A DNA stretch of 64,000 nucleotides from Romanomermis culicivorax (Eukaryota; Nematoda; Enoplea; Mermithida; Mermithidae). This document shows, in pieces, positions 26,567 to 39,110 of this stretch. The stretch is from assembly GCA_963922205.1 (NCBI GenBank), contig CAWUHX010000394.1, positions 124,001 to 188,000 of the forward strand, written 5' to 3'. The notes beneath the pieces were generated by a model that had not been told where the DNA came from, made no database searches, and was given only the letters and a program-made list of their open reading frames with translations. Numbering within the stretch: position 1 is the first letter of the stretch; each line of letters begins with the position of its first letter. The translations under genes and the position numbers were made by a program.

Positions 26567-27004
26567 CACCGGCGCAGCACTAACAGTCCGAAAATTTTGA
26601 GGTTTTGACCTTCTAAAATGCATCGGAACGCAACTCCTTTCCGACTTGAGAATCCCAAAAAAATTTTCGCTATTAGACGAAAGAGCCTGAAATTTTTCTC
26701 GCATTTCTTCCAGAATTTTTTCGCCAAAATTATCGATTTGGCCAAAAAAAACGGCGTAAATTTTTCTGCGAATATAGTAAAAGGAGTTGAATGTGAGTAT
26801 CAATATTTGATCGGCGTAAGCTTGACGAATCAATATCCAAATCATCGAACTGCGCTTTCTTGATTTACATAACGAGCCAATCTGAACATCAAAAGAATTT
26901 CGAAAGTCGGAGTTTACACAGCAGTGTCACTTCTACGTTTTTTACACACGTGTCGTTCTACCCGTATGTTTGTCATCTAATCTAACCATATTAGTTACAT
27001 AATC

Positions 27005-30000
27005 ATGACCAATCGGTCAAGAAACGCTAACGACGATCGACATGCTTCAGCCGCGCAGAAAACATCCGGATCGAAAGCCGCTTTCAGTAACGTCGCGAAA
27101 AAGTCGTCAGGTTCCGGTCTTGCCAATCGTACCGTATTCAATTTTCAATTTACGACCAGCGCCGACGACGCTGACGTCAATAAAATGGCCAACGAAATCG
27201 TCGGACGATTGCGGACATTTTTTCTGAGAGCCGACCGATCGAACGAACTTTTGTTCGCTCTACCGATCGATCTATTCGATAAACTGATGGACGCCGCTAT
27301 GATCATTTTTTTGAAGCAACCGACCTTGCTGGAAATACCGGCTCCGACGGCTATTTTCGGCGATATTCACGGTCAATTAGAAGATCTTGTGAGCTGGTGA
27401 GCAAGATTTCACAAAAAAAACTGATGAGCAAGTGATATCTTCAGTTTACTGTATGTTTCAGGATTAGTCTTAAGGCAATGTCTTTCACGTTCAGGCAGCA
27501 GGCAACACCGCGCGTGATGGCCGCTAGCCGCTTGTTTAGCGGTCGCCGTTTGCAATTTTTCAAGTTTACTGTACAAATTTCAATCTGAATTTTGGCAGTC
27601 TTGCTCGCTACATGAAGATTAATTTTCTGATGGTTGCAATAGATAATTTGAACCATAAAAAGTTGTTTAATCCATTCTTTCGAGGTTGTCATTTTAAGAA
27701 ATTAACGATTTCTTGTCCGAAAATTACATATACCTTTGATTTTCAGCTCGGCCTTTGTGAAGATAATATGGTCAGCGCGAAACTTAGAAGGTCGATCCTG
27801 CTTTATTTTATCTGAGAAACGATTGGGGACACCTCCAATTCGGTGGAACCATACCCAAATGTCGGGATTCCCCATCTCGGGAAAATTCGAAAAAATTTGG
27901 AATAAAGTGGCTCTTTAGGGCTTTCTTTTGGGGACATTTTCGAAGTTTTCGGTTTTTTTACCTTCTTGGGAATTTTTCGGGATTGAGAATTTCGGGATGC
28001 TACCCCAAAATTTTGGGTTTACCCCTTAACTGGTCGGACCTCTTACAAGAAATTCTATATTAAAGTAATATTTTAAATTTATACCGCTGGCAAGCACTAA
28101 GATTGCACAAAAAATTGGTCGAAAACTGAGAAAAAATTTGAAATTTCAGAAATTCGGCAATTTTCTACGAATTTTTAATTTAAAATCATCGGAAGGATGC
28201 ATTTTAGCAATAAAGTCAATTAAAATTGCCGAACAAACAATAATTTTTGCAAAAAAACTGCGATGAAAATGGTTTAAAATTAACATTTCAGTGCGAGCAG
28301 TGCCTAGCTAAGATTGCCAGCGGGGATTTCGGTCGTCACGCGCGACACCGCTCGCGGCCTGGCCACTTGTCATATGTCCGTTCCCAAGCGGGCGATCGGT
28401 TCACGCTTGATTTTGATTCGTCCATTTTTTCTTTTTACTGTAGCGTGACGCGGGAAGTGTGAAGTGACGTTCCGCCTTTAGGATTCTTAATTGACGTGGA
28501 TGGATTATCGGTCTCAAAGAATTGTCGAAATGTCATTATTGAAATTTCGACTTTTGGGTAACCGGATTTTTTCAAAACACTGTCGAACATATAAAAATCG
28601 TTATCAAGCTGAAATCAATCAAAAGCAAAAAATACCAAAAACTTTCACAATATTGTTCAACGAAAATCATTTAAAAAGTGTGTTTTTCTCAACTCCAGCT
28701 AATTTTTCAAATGTTTTACTTCGCAAATAGATTTCGCTGTATAAAATTGATTAAAGCCCATTAAATTTAAAATGATTAGACGCAGCATCAATTTTAAACA
28801 CAATTTTCACTTAGCGGTAAACTTCATACCGTAGCAAAACGCTAAATTTTGTCGTGAAAAACATCATGCTTATCTACTGTCGATTTGAACAAAGAAGCGA
28901 CGATGCATGAGTGCTTACTCGAGAAATTTTGACCATTTAATCAATTAGAAAATTTAATGAAATTTTCAGCTGTTCTGTTTGCTGCTCACTGACGAGGAAT
29001 TTTTTTCATATGAGATCGCTGCTCAAAATGAATGGAGTATAGTCAACGTATATGACACTCAATTGATGACAGGTGTACAAAAAATCCAATGATTTATTCG
29101 AAAGTAGATACTTTTTCATGCAGGATGCTACAATGTCAAAAAACTCAATTCGGATGAAAAATCATATCAGCATATTAAAACCATATTGAAGCATATTAGA
29201 TGGTGGAAATCCAAACATTCAAAAATACATAAATCAGGTCTAATTCTTAAGTGAGCGATTCCCTATTGAGCGAATTCCAAATAAACAATGTCTCCCATAT
29301 AGTTCTTGTACAATTCGGCACGCTGTATTTGCTATTAAATTTTATCTTTTGTGATTTTTCCTTCCTTCTTACCTACTTTTCATATATGTTTTTTGCTTTT
29401 ACTTCTTTATCTTTGTCTTTTTCTATTCTCCTGATTCTTTCTCTTTTTTGTTCCTTTTTTCACATTATTTTTTCTTTTTACCTTGCTGCTTTCTCTATCT
29501 TGCTTCTTTTTTCTTGTCACTTTTTTCATGTTCTTTTCTTTTTCTAATGCTTTTCCACTTATTTTCACTTATTCTTATTGTCTTCATTTTCGTTGATGAC
29601 GTTTCCTTTCTCTTTATGTTTTGTTTCTTCCAGCATTCTTCTGTTTATGTTTTTATGAAGAATTCACACTTACAACGATGAAAGACTCAAGCATGTCGAA
29701 CTGAACAAGAATTTTACGGTTATTATGACAACTTGTAATGTATCGTATCATGAGCAAAAAAAGTAAAAATTAGATGACAAGAAGGCAAAAATGAGAGGTA
29801 GCAGATACGAAAACGTAAAAACATGGATAAACGAAAATATAAGCAATACACACTGAAAACGGAAGAAAAAAGAAATACACACAAAGAAAAATATTAGGTA
29901 AAGAAGGAAAATATAAAAAAGTGTACATTCTCGATTGCTCGTTTGGAATCGTCCAATTGAGAATGCGCTCGCTTGAGAATTCAATCACTTGGGAATTCGC

Positions 30001-33000
30001 TCAATTGGGAATCGCTCAATTGGACTTCGCTCAATCGGGAATCGCTCAATTGGAATTCGCTCATTTGGAAATTCGCTGAATTGGGAATCACTCACTTGGG
30101 AATCGTTCACATGAGAAGAATACCCCATTATATATACCACATTTATGCAATTTTTGGTGTAAATATGACTTACATGGAAAGAAACTTTTTTTTCGAAAAT
30201 AATCGCAACAGAGTACATTGTAACATTTTCGGATTTCGTATCTGGAGACTTTTCTCACAAGGCAAAGAAGAATTTTATAGCTAGTAAAATATGCCGACAA
30301 GAAAATTACTGTAGGCCATCTGTTGCAGAGATTCTGCATGCAAGTGTTTTCGAAATCTTTTCTGATAAAATCATGTAAGGTTGCATTTCATCATATGAGA
30401 CTACCCTGTGGGAAAACCTGCATTTATAAACTTTTGACGTTTTGACAGTGGTGCATAGCACGTCAAGTTTAAACTGTTTAGATTTTCCCAGTTTAGTATC
30501 CAAGAGGCAGCTGCTAAATTTTCCTGATTTGTCTAAATTCAAAATTTCAGATCGGCTACAGTGTTTCCTGCATCAATTTGAAAATTTGATGGTTTCGCTC
30601 GTTTTTGAAGATTGCTGGAAATACTTCTTCCCAGCATTAGTCCCGCTTATTGGCAGGGTCCACTTGTCGGCATGCCCGTCTCCATTCGGCCCGGTCGTTC
30701 AGTCGCATCGCTGTCCGTGCCGCCGAGTTTTCCACGTGTCCATACCACTGTAGCCTTCCTTCTCGCATCTTTTCTGTAATGGGTGCCACACCTATGCACC
30801 TTCAAACGTCATCATTAAGAACATGGTCGAATCTTGTTAAGCCAAGGGCCCATTGTAGCATCCTCGTTTCCATAAGGTGGAGCACCTGCTCATGCTTGGA
30901 GCTCGCTGGCGAACATTCTGAACCATAGAGGGCGACAGGGTGGACCACGGTCTTGTAGACTTTAGCCTTAAGTCAGATTGGCATCTGGCGATCACAAAGA
31001 ATGCCAGTGACCTGGGGCCACTTCATCCAGGCCACGTTCATGCGGGCCCTTGCGTCTGGGAGCATATCACCATCACTGCTGATGATGGAGCCAATGTACT
31101 TAAATTGTGTCATTTTCCTTAAGTCTTCTCTACAGACGTTGATATTTCCATCAGTTTGCAGGCCACATTCCATGGTCTTCTTGATTTTCAGCTTCAATCC
31201 ATTCTCATCCAATCAGTTGTTCCATCGCTGGGTTTGATGCTGGAGTTCTCGCCATCCTTCATATCCTTCATCCGCCAGAAGGACGTCATCAGTGTGGAGA
31301 GGACAAAGAGCAGGGCTGAGAGAGCTGAAGACTGGTGAATGCCGATGTTGATGTCAAAACGTGGTGATGTGCCCACAGGGCATCTGATGGCACTAGTCAC
31401 ATTATGGTAAAGCAGCTTGACCCACAGGAAGTAGATTTTGGGAACATTGTGCAATCATAGGGCCTGCCAAATGAGTTTGTGGGGGATCTAATCAAATGCC
31501 TTTTCCAGGTCCAGAAATGCCATATGGACTGGCTTGTTCTTCTTTCAGTGCTTCTCCATGAGTAGCCGGGCAGCATGGATGGCATCTGTCACCCCACATC
31601 CCTTCACAAAATGGCACTGGTTTAGCCTGATGTTGATAATCTTGCAGAGCTTCGCGTCGAGGACCCTCTAAAAGTTGAGGACCCACCATATGGCTAAGGT
31701 GGCGGATTGGCTGGTAGTTGGAACAGTGCAAAACCTCGCCTTTGCCCTTCCATATTGGCACCGTGATACTGGTTGTTCAAACTGATGGGACTGCACCCAC
31801 TTCAGTGATGTGGTTGAAGAGGCTGGTTAGAATGTTGGCTTCTCGATGGCCGAGGATCTTCCACACTTCGGTTGAAATGTCGTCAGGTCCAGTGGCCTTG
31901 CTGTTCTTCATCCTCTTGACTGCAGCTTCAACTTCCACTGTGGTCATTGGCAGGACTGGTCCAGGGATTGGGTCGGCACTTTGAATGGGCGGGTGGGGAA
32001 ATTCTTTATTGCAGATACCTGAGAAGTAGTCCCTCCACCATTTAAGAATGGCAGGAGGGTCCCATAGGGCCTAGTGGTCGCTGTCTTTGATGTGCTTGAC
32101 TTGGCCAATATCCTGCATTGCTTGGTATCTTATACTGTCCATGCGGTAGATCATGTTTGCTCCTTCAGGCTTCTCCAGCTCTTCGTACAGCCGGTCAAAG
32201 TGTGCAGCCTTCGCCACTGCCATTGCTCATTTCACTGCCGATTTGAGGTTCTTGTAATGTTGGTAGTCCCCATCAGTGTGAGAATCGCACCACGCCTTTA
32301 GTGCCAGCTTATTCTCCTTGACGGAAGCTTGTACTTCTTCATTCCACCACCATATTTGCTTATCAATAAATTTCTTCCTCAGTTTTGTCTCACTGAGGAC
32401 ATCACTTGTCACCTGATCAAACTGGCTGGCCGCATCCTCCCAGATAGCTGTCCCTTGCTGGTCAGAGTCCATGTTGATCGTATCGAGGCCAGCAGTCAAC
32501 TGAGCCTTGTGTTCATGTAGGTGCCACCACTTGATCTTCTTTGCTGTCGTGGTTCGAAGTATCCGCTTCTGCCCAAGGTCAAGCTGGATATCTAAATTTG
32601 ACTTTCTTGCTGACGACCAATTTGAGGTCTCATCGCTATAGCATCCAGAAGTCGATTTTGATTGCTCTCCCACTGCTCATGTATTTGATCAGGTCGGCTG
32701 GCCGCTTTTCAAAGAACGTGTTGGCAATGGTGAGGTTGTGTGCTTCAGTACAGTCCAAGATGCGGTCGCCATCATCATTGTGAATGCCAAAACCTTGGCC
32801 TTCATGGCACTGTGCATAGCCGTCTTTCATTGCTCCAACATGGCCGTTGAGGTCTCCTCCAATCACCAGATGTTCGCTGGGTTCAAATGAACATATGTGG
32901 ATATCGAGGCTCTCCCAGAATTCGTCTTTCTGATTGATGTTGGTACAGTTGGTCAGTGGGGCGTAACAGGAGATGACTCGGAGAGCCACTGCGCCAGAGG

Positions 33001-36000
33001 GAATCTTGAGTGACATGAGCCGGTCCAACACCTGGATGACTTTGATGATGCTATCTCTGAGCCTTTCACTGACTACTATGCCGATGCCCCTTTGTTTTGC
33101 TCATTCACCATTGTAGAATAACTTGAAACCTTCGCCGATTTCTTTGGCTTTGGCACCCTTCTATTTCATCTCCATGTGATATCGATGCAGTGAGTCTTGA
33201 GGGTGCCACACAGCTTGAAGCTCCGTCTGGTCATTGTGCCGATGTTGATTATGCCAACTCGCAGTTGGACTAGCTTCTTTAGCTCGCCTCATCCAATGGC
33301 GGGTAGTCCTCGCTCATTTCTCACATCGTTTGGGTGAGGATGGCGTGCCTCGCCTCCAGGGGACGTCCTAGCCCTATGACCAAAATTTTGATTTGACATG
33401 TCATAAGATGTGACTGAAAATAGTCCAACCGGTGCATTGCTCCATCTGTCTTTGGATCCCTCCTTCTTTTTCAGCCCCGCTTGGGACCGTCCCTGGCGGA
33501 GTTAAATACAACGTGAAAAAGTCGGATAGATTTTGTGAAGCCGAAGGGCTACAGTTTCGACGTGATACAAAAATTTGAATGGATTCATAAGAATGGTGTA
33601 ATCTCGAGTAATCACACCCTGATGACAAAGCTTTTTGGAAAGAATTTTGAACATGGAAAAAATCATGAAACTACCACATACGCGAAAGTTACAGTAAGCA
33701 CAATGAATCAAAGGTTATTCGAATGTGTGCCCGGGCCGGTTTCATCAAAGAGACTTGAGCTCCAGCTGAGCTGCAGCTTAACTTTCCCGATATGTTTTGT
33801 GCGTATGAGTTAAGCTACAGCTGAGTCACAGCTCAACGGCAATGGTATAACATATAGAGTTACAGCTTAAGCAGCAGCTCAGCTGGAGCTTAAGTCTTTT
33901 TGGTGATACCGGCCCCCGCTCTACTTTCTCTATTCCTCGATTTTCAAGGTTTGATTTCATCGGCTGGCCGCCGTTAAATCGTTATTTGTTCCTGGGCGAT
34001 TACGTCGATCGCGGCGATTACAGTATCGAAACGGCCACTTTATTAATCGCTCTGAAAGTCCTCTTCCCCGACCGTCTATTTTTATTACGCGGTAACCACG
34101 AAACGGCAGTCACCAATAAAACCTACGGTTTCTACGACGAGTGAGGAAAAACATTTTCGTTTTCGTTTTTGAAACACCCTGTTTCAATGTTCCATATCAA
34201 CAGATGCTATAATAGAGGACCACCAGATCAAGGGATTTATTTGTACAAAAGATTCAATCATACATTTTCTTGTATGCCGATCGCGGCCCTGGTAAGTCTT
34301 TATAATGTTGTGGATAAAATTTTAGCCTAATTTGCATAAAATTCATGCATTTAAGGTGGCCAATCAATTGTTCTGCATGCACGGCGGTAAGATTCAGTAT
34401 ATACGGTCTGTATGCTCAAAGTTGGAATAAAAAAATCATACATGTCATTTTTACTCAAGATTTTTGACTCAAAAAATTGTCGAAGGTCATATGGGTAAGA
34501 TCATAAATTTCAGTCCTATGTGGCATATGATTTAGTAAAAAATCTGGAATGGTAGTTACATTGCACGTTTCATTATTTGGGAGCATTTGAAAGAAAGAGA
34601 TTATAGAATCATATTCTAGATTTGTCGCCATAGTGATAGCTCTGACATGATAAAATTCCGAACTGTAAGGAGTTATTTTCTTGAGCCCTTTCTGATACCA
34701 GGACACCTGAGCTCAAAATTGCAAAAGTAGATTTAAAACTGGAACTCTTGTTAAGGCTCATGAGTAATTCTTGATATCTTTATGGATGATATTCAGTGTA
34801 ACATTATTTGCATAAATTTTATTCGCGATTCTTCGTCAAAAATTCCTTTGTCTTGCATTGATCAGGGTATTGGTGAATGGAAAAGTTGGAAAATTACGAA
34901 AAATAACGCCAGAGTGAACTTTAAGCCCAATTCAGCAGTAAAAAATCCTATGATTTTTATCGCCGGCGGTTGCCGATAGCCGCCGATTTCTCGGGAATTC
35001 CGTTGGTGACTGTTCCCGAGTTTACCAATTCAGAAAAGAAAAAATACATATCTTCATATTTTGTCGACGACAATGAGCAACAGTCGGCGACTGTCGCCGA
35101 TTTTAGTCCTAGGAATCGGGGATGAAATTCTGGAAAAGAACACTACTCTCTTTTTTAGGACTGTCGCCGATTTTTTACATGCTAAGCATAGTAAGAAAAA
35201 GTTGTTCGAGGCATCATAAGGTTATTTTTAGCTTTGCCTAAACAATATTAAACCTAAAAAAACACCCATTGTGCATATTTATATTATCCACATGTGTGGG
35301 AAGAAAATTTTGTTTGGTTATTTTCAGGTGCAGCCTTACCTTGTTTTCTCTTAGGGAAATGTCTATACTCGTTTTCCCCAAATGTTACCATGTTTCTTGA
35401 TCGTGTTCTTATTCCCTGAACATTCATTTCCCTCGAATGTCCCGTTTCCCCCAAAGCCCCTATTCCCCGAAGGACCCGATTCCCTGAATGATGAATAAAC
35501 TTCCCATTTCTCCGAACAATGCCTTAGTCCCTATTACCCGAACGTCCCGATTCCCCGAACACTGGATAAAATAATATTCTCGATTCTCCGAATGATTAAT
35601 AAAATTTTATAAATCCACGGCTGTCGCCGATTGATGCCGATTAGATCCTAGGAATCGGCGACAGTCGATGTTTCACTTCTGAATAGGGCACTACATTGAA
35701 AAAGCGAGTTGTACATAATTTCTGGAAAATTTTTAACATCGGCAAAAAAATTTTAAGCTTCAAGGTCGTTTTATTTGTCTGAAAAATTCTCAACCTGCTT
35801 ACTAACGCCATAGCTGGAAAAACCGATCAATTTCTTAAATAAGTGTGTAAAATTTGACTTTTTAGGCTTATCTCCACAATTGAAAAGTTTCGATCAAATA
35901 AGACGAATTCGACGGCCCGTTAACGTTACCGATTTCGGATTATTTTGCGACCTTTGTTGGTCCGACCCGTGCGCGACCATGCAACAGGACGAAGCTTACG

Positions 36001-37966
36001 TGACGAGCGCCCGAGGCGCCGGTTATTATTTCGGTAGAGCGACGGCCAAAGATTTTTGTGATCGTATGAAAATATGGGGCATAGTTCGAGCTCATCAGGT
36101 GATGGTTAAAGCACTTGAAAGTTTCTTGACGTCGGAAAAATGCTGCTCATTTTGCCTTCTGTTCATTGTTAGGCTTTCTGAAGCTATATTTGCTGACTTT
36201 GAGGCTTGCTTTCATCGAAACACGAGATTATGCAATTCATGAAATTGATTGTTGTTTGTCGTAACTTAAAAGTTAGAAATTCGGAGGAAAAATCGAGTTA
36301 ACCCTTAGAAAATCGTGCTTTTTTGTACCTCAGGTTTGACAATACACATGGAGTAAAAGTGATGAATATGCAAATTAGACGTAAACATGTTCGAAGGATC
36401 TGAAGTTGTAGCAGTGAGAAACCTGCCGTTAGATGATAGTTTCATATGAAAAAATGATGTGGCCAAAACATAATTCTGCTTTTGCAATACATCAGCCATC
36501 ATCTCTCAAATATTTATTGTGACACAATGTTTCATGTCTCATTTTCCTGAGAATATTTTGGGATCTGATGGTCGTAAATGGTTGAAACTTAATCAGGGAT
36601 ATGAGACAAAAAAATTCCCTACAGCTGCTGAGAATTTTAGACCTCGAGTGCAATCAGCAGCTTCAAAAACAGGCAAAAACAAGAGTACTTGAAAATTTTT
36701 TGAGTGCACGGCTGATGATCAGATGTGTGATTTTATTCAACATGCGAGAAATCAAACCTGATTGAAAAAAAGAAAACATGTGCATCTTGATTTTAGAAAA
36801 AAAGAATCAAGTTGCGACGATTAAATATGGAATAAGATTGATTCGAGAAGATCAAGTGCATTTTGATTTTAGAAAAAAAGAAATCAACTTCAACTTAATT
36901 GACCGAAAAAATCACGATGCATCATGACTTCAAAAAAAGAAATCAAGAGCATCATGATTTCGGAAAAAATAAGCCAAGTTGCAACTTGATCAGAAAAAGA
37001 AATCAGATCGCAACTTGATTCCCAGGAAGTCAAATTCGACATAGTATCAGAAAAAAATCAAGATTCATCTTAACTAAATGCATCTTCATTCGAAAAGAAA
37101 TTATCTTGATTACTAAAAAATAAATTATCTTTTAATTGAAAAATTAATTCAAGGACGAAGTAATTTGAAAATTTTTCGAACGGAGCAATCATTAGCTTTG
37201 TTCTCCGCCTCCTCATACCTTCCAACGATTTTCGATGCAGAGGTACGCAGGGGGATGGCGCCAACTACTTGATTTTTGGTGGTGTCGAGTGGGTATTTTG
37301 CACAAGGAATAAGGGATAAATTTATTTTTTGAAAAAAATTATTTCATTAGATTTTCAAAAGAAACAAACAAAAAACTTTCCTCTTCCTAAAATGCTTCCT
37401 GAAAATTATAGAAAGTTTCGCATTTCAGTAATTTTTTTCTCCCCGCTCAGAACGCGAATAAAGAAAAAATTTCAAAATTCCCAAAAACGAAAAAATAGCG
37501 CAGCTCAATAGAACAACGATTTGGAAAATGTGAATAACTTTGTGAACAAGAAAAAATGAACATAAGCGATTAACTTCGGCAACAAAACAGTAGGTTCAGT
37601 TACATGCAATTTTGAAAATTTTGAAAGAGTGAAGAAACATTAATTTCTTCACTATGTTGGGATGCAAAAATAAACGTCATGCTAATCCGTTTTTAGTAGA
37701 CTTGGTCATCATCACTAAATCCAGCATCTATCATTTTCGCTTCAATACATGTAGTATTTTCAAAGGAACGAATTTTTGGTTCATAGGTTCCCGAAGAAAA
37801 TCGAGGCTATCAAATAAATTTCGACGATTCGGGCGGCGGGGGCGCCGTGATTACGGTATTTAGCGCGCCTGCCTATCAAAAGCAAAAGAACGATGGGGCC
37901 GTCATGTTCGTCGATAAACATTTGGAAATTTCGTTCAAAATTTTGAAACCGTTGAAACACCGGTGA
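27005..37966 (+). CDS. PP1-like PPP-family serine/threonine phosphatase, six exons
   Basis: Metal-dependent Ser/Thr phosphatase of the PPP family, closest in layout to PP1. Exons 27005-27396, 33949-34140, 34204-34291, 34356-34386, 35866-36098 and 37787-37966 join in phase to 371 residues and stop. Residues 1-55 are a Ser/Lys/Arg-rich extension. The core motifs follow in order: [43 protein letters not shown] and SAPAY. All metal ligands and the catalytic His of GNHE are present. Two departures stand out: SAPNYC is SAPAYQ, losing the Cys of PP1 that microcystin binds covalently, and the GWGENDRG segment of PP1 is replaced by a different sequence ending [10 protein letters not shown]. Intron 1 (6.5 kb) holds an antisense LINE and several MITEs; introns 2-4 are 63 bp, 64 bp and 1.5 kb. 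Sub-family (PP1 proper or a lineage-specific PP1-like enzyme) is unresolved. Confidence 0.93.
27838..28055 (+). repeat. Family K dispersed repeat in PPP intron 1
   Basis: Contains AACCATACCCAAATGTCGGG near its start and CCCCAAAATTTTGGGTTTAC then AACTGGTCGGACCTCTTACA at its end, as in other family K copies. Confidence 0.6.
29236..30125 (+). mobile_element. Foldback-like element 1, arm word GAATCGCTCAATTGG
   Basis: The right arm (about 29940-30115) is a tandem array of roughly 15-bp units, GAATCGCTCAATTGG and variants. The left edge (29250-29282) carries two units in the opposite strand sense (GAGCGATTCCC, GAGCGAATTCC). The interior goes from T-rich (29330-29640) to A-rich (29750-29930). No target duplication is recognised, so the outer limits are approximate. 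Confidence 0.5.
30970..31761 (-). pseudogene. RTE reverse-transcriptase remnant in several frames
   Basis: RT motifs in order but in different frames: the KGKGE...YQPI block (31.7 kb), the palm region with [13 protein letters not shown] (about 31.3 kb), [17 protein letters not shown] (31.28 kb), then the thumb with [10 protein letters not shown] (31.1 kb). At least two frameshifts and in-frame stops. Confidence 0.8.
32636..33031 (-). pseudogene. RTE endonuclease-domain remnant
   Basis: The longest open piece of the LINE N-terminal half. It has the apurinic-type endonuclease signatures VISCYAP and GGDLNGHVG, followed by NTFFEKR. The final SDH box is not seen in frame. Confidence 0.8.
33733..33914. 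repeat. Palindromic MITE, ~42-bp inverted ends (GGGCCGGTTTCA)
   Basis: The left end GGGCCGGTTTCATCAAAGAG continues ACTTGAGCTCCAGCTGAGCTG; the right end is its imperfect reverse complement. The interior repeats CAGCTGAG/CTCAGCTG words. It ends only 34 bp before the PPP exon 2 acceptor. GGGCCGGTTTCACCAA-type ends are common in animal MITEs. Confidence 0.75.
34440..34665 (-). repeat. Diverged MITE of family L in PPP intron 4
   Basis: Contains ATTATTTGGGAGCATTTGAA and an ACTCAAAAAATTGTCGAAGG block matching other family L copies, but its terminal CTATAGTCTG has decayed. Confidence 0.4.
34924..35689. repeat. Family E element, ends AGCCCAATTCAG / CTGAATAGGGC
   Basis: Inverted ends AGCCCAATTCAGCAGT and CACTTCTGAATAGGGC match the 87-bp palindromic MITE at 59235-59321. 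Next to each end lie GTCGCCGATT/AATCGGCGAC words with CCTAGGAATCGG. The middle carries the tandem array described separately. It lies in PPP intron 4. Confidence 0.65.
35395..35600 (+). repeat. Irregular tandem array, word CGATTCCCCGAACGTCC
   Basis: About ten imperfect units of 15-17 bp, for example GAACGTCCCGATTCCCCGAA, some interrupted by GATTAATAAA. The period and style match the arms of the foldback-like elements elsewhere in the window, but no convincing inverted partner array was found. Confidence 0.6.
36770..37090 (+). repeat. A-rich degenerate tandem repeat in PPP intron 5
   Basis: Repeated GAAAAAAAGAAATCAA alternating with short blocks such as AGTTGCAACTTGATT and GTGCATC. Unit length is about 30-40 bp and irregular. 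A partly inverted counterpart (GCGATGCATCTTG words, 38570-38710) lies beyond the PPP stop, so exon 6 sits between them. Confidence 0.5.
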
Positions 37967-39110
37967 TACACCGATTATTTGGGCAGCAGTGACAATAAGA
38001 ATATGGACATATTTTCGACAACGATAATTTATGAACTAACGCTGATGAAATATTACGCAATATTTTTACTGAAAGAGTAAACCAATATAAAGTATAGTTT
38101 GAACCATTTTTCTCGTTATTGAAGACGGTGCCGACTTCCATGTTCTCTTGATGGATTCCACTCGCTTGCTGTTTCAAAACTCCTAGCGACCTTCTTGCCA
38201 TTTCCAAAAAAAATCTATTCAAATTATCGTTTGTTTATCGCGTTCATGAGCAGGTAGAGAATGGCCTTAGAACATCCGGAAGAGTCTGAAATTGCGATTA
38301 TTTTCCGAAATTACCGCATTTTGGGTAAGAAACAAGCATTTTTGACGTTTTCGTGAGAATATCGAATATTTTTTTAATGAAAAACCAACATCGGATTCCC
38401 CGCGCAAAATAACCCTTCCCCCCTCTGCCATTGCCGTAAAAATCAAGGGGCCCACTGCCACAGCAAGCCGTGAACTCAGAAATCCACTTTGGAGGCGGAG
38501 CAACGCCTTTGATTGGCTAGTTTCAGAAATTTTTATCCTCTTATGTGCCGTCCATCTTGATTTTTTTTCAAGATTATTTTGAAGAAAATGCGATGTACTT
38601 GAAAAAATTGCGATGCACTTCGGAAAGAAATTTGATTATCGAAAAATTCTTACATCTTGTTTTTTTCTGCGATGCATCTTGCAATTTTTGAGATGCATCT
38701 TGAAAAAATGTTGGGCATGTTCGAAGGTAACAATTTTTTCATGTAGCAACAAGTTTTTTCAAGTGGCCACACTCAAATTAAATTGATTTTGTGTGAACGA
38801 TTCCGATGAGATTGATTTTTGTTATTTTTTTATTTAGAAGCAGACTCTAGCTATGATACTGCGTGTAAAAAACCCAGGACTTTCAAAAAATACACAAGTA
38901 TGCGAGTAAATTGAAAAATATCAACTGTACCTAATGTTATGTCCTCATACTTTGGTCTTATCATTGCTTTTATAGTCTCACGGCTTGTCTTTGAGTGTAT
39001 GACTTGATAATAGTAAAAAACATAAGCTACCGTCATCAGGTCACATCCGCCGCCTGATTATTCCAGTCTCTTTCACTGTTCAAACACTTCTGTCATTGGA
39101 TCATATCCGC
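37967..39110. other. Flank between PPP gene and foldback element 2
   Basis: Holds the PPP 3' UTR (a weak AATATAAAG around 38085 may serve as poly(A) signal) and GATGCATCTTG-word repeats at 38570-38710. No gene. Confidence 0.4.

Larger units (their letters stand above)
30640..33395 (-). mobile_element. RTE-type LINE, antisense in PPP intron 1, disrupted
   Basis: Minus-strand pieces line up with an RTE-type (CFDP2-like) single [23 protein letters not shown] (about 33.2 kb) and [10 protein letters not shown]...GGDLNGHVG (about 32.8-33.0 kb) form the endonuclease; a [15 protein letters not shown] linker follows (about 32.3 kb). The reverse transcriptase has [18 protein letters not shown], a [13 protein letters not shown]-like block, DDVLLADE and [20 protein letters not shown] (31.75-30.97 kb). 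Several frame changes and stops, and loss of the YA of the YADD box, show it is dead. It is much less AT-rich than its surroundings, suggesting a fairly recent or foreign-composition insertion. Confidence 0.88.

Noticed and set aside
29251-29681. Hydrophobic Phe/Leu/Ser-rich frames that look like membrane proteins
   Set aside because: Low-complexity T/C-rich DNA; any frame reads as hydrophobic. The same applies to 39683-40102.
36099-36242. Read-through of PPP exon 5 into the following sequence
   Set aside because: CAG|GTGATGG is a good donor, and joining 36098 to 37787 restores the conserved RAHQ-to-SAP segment in phase.
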